Below, in pieces: positions 7,546 through 13,596 of a stretch of DNA of 42,570 bases (within the stretch, counting starts at the first letter, position 1; each line of letters starts with the position of its first letter). The notes beneath the pieces are model-generated. The model saw only the letters and a program-made list of their open reading frames with translations. It was not told the origin of the DNA and made no database searches. The DNA lies in assembly GCA_964585245.1 (NCBI GenBank), contig CAZPCV010000005.1:1-42570 (forward strand), written 5' to 3'. The translations under genes were made by a program, and so were the position numbers. This DNA is from CAZEDL01 sp964585245. Lineage in GTDB: Bacteria > Patescibacteriota > Patescibacteriia > Magasanikbacterales > GWA2-37-8.

Positions 7546-8721
7546 ATGACCTCTAAAGACAAACTCCTGAGTTTTAAAGAAAAAATCTTAAAAACCGAAA
7601 TTTTTAACCAGAAATTTGGTGAATTTGTTGCCATTGAGGTCTTGGATTTTATAACCAAAAATAACGACCTGTTGGCAAAAGAATTTTATCGCCACCTTAA
7701 CTATCTCAAAGACCTTGGTGCCGACCATGAATTTAATAAACTACAAGATGACCTATTCGGGGCTATACAAAAAATATTAAAGCTAGTTACCATTAAAGAA
7801 GTTGAGGAAATGCAGCTAAAATTTAATAATCGTTTATTTTTTCCTCTGAAAAAAGCTGATAGTGATGACGGTCTTGATCTACCGGCAATATACAAACTCC
7901 TCCAAAAGAAGGAACACTACTACAGGCTTGGTGATAACTCTTATTTTTCCCCGTTGGAAGGCGAAATTTCTACCCACATTCATGTCATACCTGTTAAGAA
8001 GCAGTACGAAAAAATTAATGATTTTTTACAACGGATAGTTTATTTTGTTGAAAAGAAGGATGAGAAGATGAAGGACAAACTAGATGAGCTGTGTGCTGTG
8101 TGGAATAATTTATGCGCCAGACTAGAGGAAAAAATCTACCGTATTCCTAAGAATGATCACTATGAAGAGTTTGAGAGCTTCTTCTATTTTTGCACACTGG
8201 CCTACGAACAGCCTGGACATTCATTAAATTACCAGTTCCATAGGCAAGATTTTTACTATAGGGATACTGAAAGAAAATTGAAAAATATTAAGCAGCACGC
8301 TTCAGTGGTTATAGATGACCTTGTTGATTATTTAGATAAATTTGGCACTAAAGATAGCTCTATTAAATCGAGCGGGATAATCAAGTATGAATATAACGAC
8401 ACCCAAGCTACGAAACGAGGCTTGTTGTCGGTTGGCGACTGTTCACCGCTTTCTTTTGCAAAACTTCCCGCTCAAATTCTTTTCTATTTTTATTCTCGTA
8501 GATTGTTAGATAATGCGTATACTACTTACCATACGTTTTTGGCCTACAGCACACTACATGATGACAAACTTGATTCCGATATTTTCAGACGAAAAATTAG
8601 AGAAATTAACGAACGTGTTAAAAATCACACTCAGGGAATTATTCTAAATCTGATTGAACAGGAGGCTGGTACCAAAAAGCAACAGGCTAATCGCTATCGT
8701 TGGAATGAAAAATTCCTTTAA
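7546..8721 (+). CDS. Hypothetical protein in element cargo, divergent from the RM operon
   Basis: 391 aa, not recognised. It is mostly alpha-helical, rich in Lys/Glu/Tyr/Phe, with no signal peptide or membrane segment. Visible blocks are LEGEISTHIHVIPVKKQYE near 137-155, an aromatic-rich centre (FESFFYFCTLAYEQPGHSLNYQ, about 204-225), and a C-terminal stretch with SFAKLPAQILFYFYSRRLLDNAYTTYHTFLAYS. The 90-bp space to the divergent methylase gene probably holds both promoters. The leader just before the ATG is C-rich and has no Shine-Dalgarno. A perfect palindrome and T-run follow its stop. By position it could be a defence accessory, a regulator or a replication-linked protein; nothing in the sequence decides this. 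Confidence 0.6.
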   Translation: MTSKDKLLSFKEKILKTEIFNQKFGEFVAIEVLDFITKNNDLLAKEFYRHLNYLKDLGADHEFNKLQDDLFGAIQKILKLVTIKEVEEMQLKFNNRLFFPLKKADSDDGLDLPAIYKLLQKKEHYYRLGDNSYFSPLEGEISTHIHVIPVKKQYEKINDFLQRIVYFVEKKDEKMKDKLDELCAVWNNLCARLEEKIYRIPKNDHYEEFESFFYFCTLAYEQPGHSLNYQFHRQDFYYRDTERKLKNIKQHASVVIDDLVDYLDKFGTKDSSIKSSGIIKYEYNDTQATKRGLLSVGDCSPLSFAKLPAQILFYFYSRRLLDNAYTTYHTFLAYSTLHDDKLDSDIFRRKIREINERVKNHTQGIILNLIEQEAGTKKQQANRYRWNEKFL

Positions 8722-8734
8722 AAGGGTTATTCAC

Positions 8735-8799
8735 ATCGGTTTTTTATAAAGTGTGTATATTGGCTAAAATTAGCCAATTTTTTATTTCAAAAAACCGAT
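8735..8799 (+). terminator. Concentric palindromes, likely terminator and possibly part of an origin
   Basis: Inner palindrome TTGGCTAA/TTAGCCAA (8760-8767 and 8770-8777) is followed by a T-rich run. An outer arm pair ATCGGTTTTTT (8735-8745) and AAAAAACCGAT (8789-8799) is nearly concentric with it. The inner part fits a rho-independent terminator for the upstream orphan gene. The outer arms add a second layer and the motif ACCGA recurs at about 8805-8819. Confidence 0.55.
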
Positions 8800-8867
8800 A
8801 AAACACCGACCAAAAACCGAATTATTTTCCTTTTACAAATCTGGAATAATAGTAAAAAAACAAATTG

Positions 8868-8942
8868 GTAACAGATCGCTGCGTTGCTTATCCGGCTTAT
8901 CTCGGGAGGGTTAGGTCGGAAAGGCGAGCAGCGACCTGTTAC
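8868..8942 (+). other. Long hairpin upstream of the rep gene (candidate replication origin or leader)
   Basis: 15-bp arms GTAACAGATCGCTGC (8868-8882) and GCAGCGACCTGTTAC (8928-8942) match at 14 of 15 positions and enclose a 45-base GC-rich loop. The right arm ends 13 bases before the chosen start of the putative Rep gene. Position and size would suit a rolling-circle origin hairpin or an RNA leader. Neither is proven. Confidence 0.5.
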
Positions 8943-8955
8943 TAAAAACTACCCT

Positions 8956-10224
8956 ATGGATACCATACTACTTAAATTCAATTATCACTTGCCGAATACT
9001 GATTTTTTTAAGGAAAGAATCTTGACGAAAGATTTAAACTTAGAGCCGGGCAAAGGCAAACGCTATGTATTCACTAACAATGAATGGCGCAAACAACGCC
9101 AAGAAAACGGACTATATACCCCTAACTACGGCATCGGGGAAGATTTTGTTATTCCGTCTCTTACGTACTTTTACATTGAATGCTCGTTGCCAAAACTGCT
9201 ATTTGGTCATAGCGCTGCCGAACTTCAGGACACTCATTTAAACCCTCTCATAGCCTCGCTACAAGCTTTTTTCCGAGAAATAGGTATCGACATCAACACA
9301 AGGCAAATTTTAAACGCTATACCTACCAAAGTGGCTATAGCCAAAAATATTGATTTAACCCGTTTTTGTTCCGTTCATCTGGCGTTAAAAGCACTTAGTC
9401 CGTTTGACTGCAAACGCAACATTAAACGTAGAATAGTAGATTTTTCCGATTGTAAATATGGTGGAAAAGAACATATTTTTTCTACCCGAGAAGAAACCTT
9501 CAAGTTTTACGACAAAATTCCCGAAATAGCCAACAACGCCGTTACACCCAAAGAAAAAGCTTTTGCGTTGGAATTGGAAAAAAGTCGCTATCAATCTAGC
9601 AACGTATATGTAAATGAAATACTCCGAGCGGAATTGACCTTAAAAACCAAACGAAAAGTGGCCGCTCGATTTAAAAAATACCTGCCCGCCAATCAAGAAC
9701 TAACCTTTCAAAACCTGTTTAAAACCGAATTGTGGAATAAGCTGCTGACCGAAGAAGTGCGAACAATATACCTGCACCCGCTGCGGCATTTTATATTTCT
9801 ATCATTAGAAAACAAGCCCATAATCCAGGCCTTTCTTGATAAAAACCATAAACACATTGAAACCAAAGATACTATTGTCGGACTTATCAGCTCATTGCAA
9901 GAATATGGCTTGGCGCAAACCCGTCAAAATCTTTTAAAGAAATATGACAGCCGTCAAACGTGGTACAACTATCTGAATCGAATAGAAAAAATCGATGCGA
10001 TTTATGATTTTAGCACACTCACCAATTCTGATAACTACAAAATTTATCGCTATATCTTATCTCAATTCGGCCTCGATACCACCGCTCAAACCAGTTTTGA
10101 TTTCAATACAGTGTCTAAAAAACTAGACGATAAGCAGTGTAATACGGATTGTGGTAAACTAATAACGTCCAAGACGGTCAAACCGTCTTCTGTGTTGCTC
10201 TCTGACAATTTATATGGATACTGA
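8956..10224 (+). CDS. Putative replication initiator, filamentous-phage gpII/CRI-like
   Basis: 422 aa from the ATG at 8956, chosen because protein-like sequence (MDTILLKFNYHLP) begins there; further upstream the frame runs through a hairpin. The arrangement SLPKLLFGHSAAELQ (about 75-89), then a segment ending VAIAKNIDL, then NVYVNEILRAELTLKTKRKV (about 214-233), resembles Phage_CRI/gpII-type replication proteins of filamentous phages and related plasmids. I could not identify a convincing HUH metal motif or catalytic tyrosine by eye, so the mechanism is open. The stop overlaps the excisionase start by 11 bases, giving a rep-xis-int transcription unit. This would allow the element to replicate after excision. 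An alternative is an uncharacterised helical protein. Confidence 0.5.
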   Translation: MDTILLKFNYHLPNTDFFKERILTKDLNLEPGKGKRYVFTNNEWRKQRQENGLYTPNYGIGEDFVIPSLTYFYIECSLPKLLFGHSAAELQDTHLNPLIASLQAFFREIGIDINTRQILNAIPTKVAIAKNIDLTRFCSVHLALKALSPFDCKRNIKRRIVDFSDCKYGGKEHIFSTREETFKFYDKIPEIANNAVTPKEKAFALELEKSRYQSSNVYVNEILRAELTLKTKRKVAARFKKYLPANQELTFQNLFKTELWNKLLTEEVRTIYLHPLRHFIFLSLENKPIIQAFLDKNHKHIETKDTIVGLISSLQEYGLAQTRQNLLKKYDSRQTWYNYLNRIEKIDAIYDFSTLTNSDNYKIYRYILSQFGLDTTAQTSFDFNTVSKKLDDKQCNTDCGKLITSKTVKPSSVLLSDNLYGY

Positions 10225-10450
10225 TTGTTTCGACAAATCCCCCATCCGTTTTTTAAAGCCGCCAGAACTGGCCGCCCTGCTTGGTATTTCCAAAGCTACG
10301 GTCTACCGCTTTATTGAGAAGCGAACCCTCCCCTCCTACAAAATTGGCGGTTCGATGCGGTTTAAAGAAAGCGACGTTTTGGAGTATATCGAAAAATGTC
10401 GAATACAATCAGCCGATGAACTATATGAGCACACTAAAACGAGGAAATAG
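10214..10450 (+). CDS. xis: Excisionase-family DNA-binding protein (helix-turn-helix)
   Basis: 78 aa. The centre FLKPPELAALLGISKATVY, then RFIEKRTLPSYKIGGSMRF (about 13-50), is the winged helix-turn-helix of the HTH_17/excisionase family, with the usual acidic closing helix (ESDVLEYIEKC). Proteins of this type bind near attachment sites and tip tyrosine integrases toward excision, or act as small regulators. It starts inside the end of the rep gene and overlaps the integrase start in another frame, so the three are probably co-translated. The position directly before int strongly supports the role. Confidence 0.82.
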   Translation: MDTDCFDKSPIRFLKPPELAALLGISKATVYRFIEKRTLPSYKIGGSMRFKESDVLEYIEKCRIQSADELYEHTKTRK

Positions 10451-11552
10451 CTGGTATATCGACTTCCGTTTTGAACGGACACGTTACCGCAAAAAAAGCC
10501 CCGATAACAGTAAGGCTGGAGCGAAAGCATATGAAGTCGTGCTGCGCCGCAAACTCTCTCAAGGCGAGCCAATTGTTCAAACCGTGGAAATGGCAAAACA
10601 AATCCCAACCTTTGCCGTTTTCTCAAAGGAATGGTTGGCTTCGTATGTTGAAACCAACAATAAGTACTCTGAAATACTGAACAAGCGCACGATCCTAAAC
10701 TTCAACCTCATCCCTTACTTCGGCAAAACTGCTCTCGACTGCATAACCGCCCGTAGTGTCGAGGAATACAAAGCACTCAAGATCAAATCCGGCCTCAAGA
10801 ACAAAAGCATCAATAATCACCTTTCCTGCCTGCGCAAGTGCCTGAGTATCGCCCAAGAGTGGGAAATACTTGAACACGTGCCGAGAATTAAACTCCTCAA
10901 GGTTCCCCCGCCCGAAACTATCTCGCTAAGCCATGAGGACTCTGAAAAATTATTGGCGGCGACATCGGGCAACTGGCACGATATGATTTTTACTGTGTTG
11001 CGTACCGGCCTTAGATTCGGCGAATTGATCGCTCTGAATTGGTCGGATATAGATTTTGAGCGAAAAATCATCACTGTCCAGCGAAGTATTGCCCGTGGCA
11101 AAATAGGCGGCACGAAAAGCAATAAGATACGCAAAATTCCTTTAGCCGAAGACTTGGCACAACTACTCCGCACAAAAAGACGAAATGGCAAGTTTGTGTT
11201 TGCGGACACTAACGGCGAAATTTTAAGACAAGATTTTTGCCGCACGAAAATCTTACGCTTCGCCAAACAAGCTGACGTTCGCATAATCGGCTGGCACACC
11301 CTGCGTCATACGTTCGCCTCCCACCTAGCCAATAATGGCGTAGCCGTGCAAGTGATACAAGCACTCCTCGGACACTCTGACATCAAAACCACCATGCGTT
11401 ACTCGCACATTGCCCCGACCACTTTAGTCGAGGCAATAGATACACTAGAGAGAAGCTCGCCAATATTTTGGACACAGGGTGGACACAAGAACGGAAAAAC
11501 CGAAATTCAACAACTCTTAAAACAACTTTCTTCTGCCAAAATTTTGGCTTAA
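10425..11552 (+). CDS. int: Tyrosine-type site-specific integrase
   Basis: 375 aa from ATG 10425; ATG 10416 in the same frame is an alternative. An N-terminal arm-binding-like part (MSTLKRGNSWYIDFRFERTRYRKKSP) is followed by a SAM-like core-binding domain (about 60-160). The catalytic domain has Arg197 in RTGLRFGEL, Lys231, His291 and Arg294 in HTLRHTFASHLA, His317 in LLGHSDIKTT and nucleophile Tyr326 in MRYSHI. All expected residues are present, so the enzyme looks active. It should catalyse integration and excision at the tRNA-Glu 3' end, 41 bp away. The last codons overlap a 23-bp repeat also present near the other end of the element. A hairpin terminator follows at 11560. Confidence 0.92.
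   Translation: MSTLKRGNSWYIDFRFERTRYRKKSPDNSKAGAKAYEVVLRRKLSQGEPIVQTVEMAKQIPTFAVFSKEWLASYVETNNKYSEILNKRTILNFNLIPYFGKTALDCITARSVEEYKALKIKSGLKNKSINNHLSCLRKCLSIAQEWEILEHVPRIKLLKVPPPETISLSHEDSEKLLAATSGNWHDMIFTVLRTGLRFGELIALNWSDIDFERKIITVQRSIARGKIGGTKSNKIRKIPLAEDLAQLLRTKRRNGKFVFADTNGEILRQDFCRTKILRFAKQADVRIIGWHTLRHTFASHLANNGVAVQVIQALLGHSDIKTTMRYSHIAPTTLVEAIDTLERSSPIFWTQGGHKNGKTEIQQLLKQLSSAKILA
11466..11488 (+). repeat. Subterminal direct repeat, right copy (possible integrase arm site)
   Basis: 23 bp identical to 1832-1854, same orientation, located in the last codons of the integrase gene and about 105 bp inside the right attachment repeat. Confidence 0.7.
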
Positions 11553-11559
11553 CAAACAA

Positions 11560-11583
11560 AAAATAGAGACTGCTCTCTATTTT
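11560..11583 (+). terminator. Terminator after int
   Basis: Perfect 10-bp stem AAAATAGAGA/TCTCTATTTT with a CTGC loop; the T-run is part of the 3' arm. It separates the element's rep-xis-int unit from the opposing tRNA. Confidence 0.7.
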
Positions 11584-11592
11584 AAATTCCGT

Positions 11593-11615
11593 GTAGCCCG
11601 TACGGGAATCGCACC
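11593..11615 (+). repeat. attR: attachment repeat inside tRNA-Glu
   Basis: 23 bp identical to 1693-1715, spanning the acceptor 3' strand and T-arm of the tRNA gene on the minus strand. Confidence 0.85.
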
Positions 11616-11665
11616 CGTCTTTTCGCCGTGAGAGGGCAATGTCCTAACTGATAGACGAACGGGCC
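11594..11665 (-). tRNA. tRNA-Glu (anticodon CUC)
   Basis: 72 nt cloverleaf: acceptor GGCCCGU/ACGGGCU, D-stem GTCT/GGAC, anticodon stem TTGCC/GGCGA with loop CTCTCAC (anticodon CUC, decoding GAG), T-stem ACGGG/CCCGT. CCA is not encoded (CAC follows discriminator A). The T-loop is TGCGATT, with G at position 55 where U/pseudouridine is nearly universal, and the D-loop ATCAGTTA has A where G18 is expected. The first pair is G1-U72. It serves as the integration site of the mobile element, whose DNA supplies the present 3' end. Confidence 0.9.
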
Positions 11666-11729
11666 AAAGTTTGACTGGTCAAAAACCGCTCGTACGTTAA
11701 CAAAAAGCGCTGATTTAGTCAATCTAATT

Positions 11730-12299
11730 CTAAAGCGTGGCGCTAATTAATTTTTTCAGTTTTTTGAAATCGGCAAGCGCCAATGGTTTTAGTGCTGGTG
11801 CATATAATTGAGCGGCCGGATGAAAGGTTAAAAAAAATTTTCCTTCTTCTCGATCTATTATACGGCCATGTTCTTTAGCAATAGAATGTTTTTCGCCTAA
11901 TACCGCCAGCACTGCCGTATTGCCGAGCAGTACACAAATCTTGGGTTTAATTACTGCTAACTGCTTCTGTAAATGCTCGCGTCCATGCTCAATTTCACGA
12001 CGGTTGGGAGTGACTGGCGATGGCAGGTATTTCACCGGGCTCGTAATAAATACTTCGGATTCTTTTAATCCCACTCCGACAATTAGGCTCCGCAAGACCT
12101 TGCCCGAGCGCCCGACAAACGGCCGTCCGGTTTTAATTTCCTCTTTACCCGGGGCTTCGCCAATAAAAACTATCTGCGCATCAGACAGCCCTTCACCCGG
12201 TACCAAGCGGCCCGTGCTGTGCGACACACAAAACGCGCACTTTTCAATCTCAAAAGCAATCTGCCGCAATTGCCGCGCCTTTGCAGCGGAATAGGTCAT
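11730..12299 (-). CDS. Uracil-DNA glycosylase, family 4-like
   Basis: 189 aa from the ATG at 12299, placed five bases after the murF stop. It would remove uracil from DNA in base-excision repair. The motif GEAPGKEEIKTGRPFVGRSG (47-66) holds the uracil-binding/catalytic loop, and TFHPAAQLY (158-166) is the second active-site loop. The first cluster cysteines are present (Cys21, Cys24 in CAFC). At the usual third ligand (VKC in relatives) there is VKY (Tyr91), and the usual fourth Cys is apparently Gly106 or a neighbour, so the 4Fe-4S site looks incomplete. The fold assignment is firm; the cluster status is inference from an alignment by eye. Confidence 0.85.
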   Translation of the reverse strand: MTYSAAKARQLRQIAFEIEKCAFCVSHSTGRLVPGEGLSDAQIVFIGEAPGKEEIKTGRPFVGRSGKVLRSLIVGVGLKESEVFITSPVKYLPSPVTPNRREIEHGREHLQKQLAVIKPKICVLLGNTAVLAVLGEKHSIAKEHGRIIDREEGKFFLTFHPAAQLYAPALKPLALADFKKLKKLISATL

Positions 12300-12303
12300 A
12301 TCT

Positions 12304-13593
12304 TTATTTGTTCCACTCGCCCCCCTGCCGCACCAACAACTCTTCGGCGCGCAACGGCTCATCCATTACTTCTTTGGTTACTCGTTCCAGACGCATGCCC
12401 TGAGAACCTTTGATAAGCACCACATCCCCTTCTTCCAACTCTTCTTGCAAAAATTTTCCGGCTGTCGCCGTATCCGAAAAACAGGCTACGTGATGCTTGG
12501 GTACACCAGCTTCACACGCCGCATCCGCAGTCATTTTGGATGCTTCACCTACCGTGATTAAATAATCTATACCTTGCTCGGCCACCGCAAAGCCAACCTC
12601 GCGATGCGCATCTTTGGTCTCTTCGCCTAGTTCCAGCATATCACCCAACACAGCGTACCGTTCTGCTCCAGCCTTAATCTGAATAGCTCCGAGCGTTGCC
12701 AACGCGGCCTTGGCCGCTTCCGGACTGGAATTATAGGTATCATCAATCAAGATTGTTTTTTTAACTCCAGATAGCAAACGCATGCGGCCGGGCAAGGGGC
12801 TCATGGCTTTGAAAGCTTCGGCGGCTTCGATTAGATTTATCGCATAGACTTCGGCGACCGCCAAACCAGCCAGGCAGGGTAAAATTAAATGTTCAGCTAC
12901 AACGCCAGGCAAAAAGAATGGCACGCTGTTGCCTTTAAAATTAACTTTACAATTAATGCCAGTCGGGGCTCCTTCGGAATCATATACCAGCTTAACATCT
13001 GATGCTTGTATGTCCGCACCAGCGCGAAAGCCATAGGTCATTACGGTGGCCTCGGTAGTCGGTATTAATTCACGGACCATTTCATTATCATAATTAAGGA
13101 TGGCGAATCCCTGAGCGGATAAATGCGTAATGATTTTCTTTTTCTCCTGAGCAACTTTTTTGATGGTTTTAAAAAATTCCGTATGCGCACGTCCCACGGC
13201 TGTCAGCACGCCCACCTCGCAAGGAGCAATATCTACCAAATACCCGATATCCCCTGGTTTGTCGGCACCCATTTCCAAAACTAATAATTCAGGATAGTTA
13301 GAATCAGTAAAAACAAGTAATTTGAACGCTTTGAGGAATACCCCAATCCAGCCAAAGAGCGATGACCCGGGCGAAGTTTCGACACCAATGATAGTGAGGG
13401 GGACGCCAATTTCGTTATTATAATTCTTGTGGCTGGCGCGTAGTTTAAATTTTATTTTCAAGACAGCGGCTATGGCCTCGCGGGTAGAGGTTTTACCGAC
13501 CGAGCCAGTTACGCCAATAATTTTCGGCTGGTATTTCTTGATAATCCGTTTGGCATATACCGCCAGTTTTTTTTGCAAATAGACATTCAACAT
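12304..13593 (-). CDS. murF: UDP-N-acetylmuramoyl-tripeptide:D-Ala-D-Ala ligase
   Basis: 429 aa. It performs the last cytoplasmic ATP-dependent step of the peptidoglycan precursor, adding D-Ala-D-Ala. The P-loop GVTGSVGKTSTRE lies at 27-39, directly after a very short N-terminus; the usual N-terminal UDP-binding domain is reduced. MGADKPGDI (about 148-156), DDTYNSSPEAAKAAL and the C-terminal GDMLELGEETKDAHREVG block are typical MurF signatures. It is four bases from the ftsI stop and five from the udg start, so the three form one minus-strand operon. Short N-termini of this kind occur in small-genome bacteria. Confidence 0.9.
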   Translation of the reverse strand: MLNVYLQKKLAVYAKRIIKKYQPKIIGVTGSVGKTSTREAIAAVLKIKFKLRASHKNYNNEIGVPLTIIGVETSPGSSLFGWIGVFLKAFKLLVFTDSNYPELLVLEMGADKPGDIGYLVDIAPCEVGVLTAVGRAHTEFFKTIKKVAQEKKKIITHLSAQGFAILNYDNEMVRELIPTTEATVMTYGFRAGADIQASDVKLVYDSEGAPTGINCKVNFKGNSVPFFLPGVVAEHLILPCLAGLAVAEVYAINLIEAAEAFKAMSPLPGRMRLLSGVKKTILIDDTYNSSPEAAKAALATLGAIQIKAGAERYAVLGDMLELGEETKDAHREVGFAVAEQGIDYLITVGEASKMTADAACEAGVPKHHVACFSDTATAGKFLQEELEEGDVVLIKGSQGMRLERVTKEVMDEPLRAEELLVRQGGEWNK

Positions 13594-13596
13594 ACA

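Larger units (their letters stand above)
1693..11615 (+). mobile_element. Integrative element in tRNA-Glu, with RM-type cargo and putative phage/plasmid-like Rep
   Basis: A 23-bp direct repeat (1693-1715 and 11593-11615, offset 9,900) bounds the element. The right copy is the 3' end of an intact tRNA-Glu gene and the left copy is an isolated tRNA fragment. A tyrosine integrase with an excisionase lies next to the tRNA, as expected for tRNA-targeting elements. Inside are a methyltransferase-like gene, a DUF5655 nuclease, hsdS, a nuclease-hsdM fusion, a divergent orphan and a putative replication initiator. A second 23-bp repeat sits about 105-120 bp inside each end. No capsid, terminase or conjugation genes are present, so it is a plasmid-like or satellite-like element rather than a complete prophage. 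Confidence 0.85.

Noticed and set aside
8868..8942. tRNA-like gene
   Set aside because: The length and terminal stem fit, but no anticodon or T-arm pattern can be drawn.
8868..10224. Retron or diversity-generating element
   Set aside because: A structured upstream RNA is possible, but the following protein has no reverse-transcriptase motifs.
1693..11615. Complete prophage
   Set aside because: Integrase, excisionase and a possible phage-type Rep are present, but no capsid, portal, terminase, coat or lysis genes.
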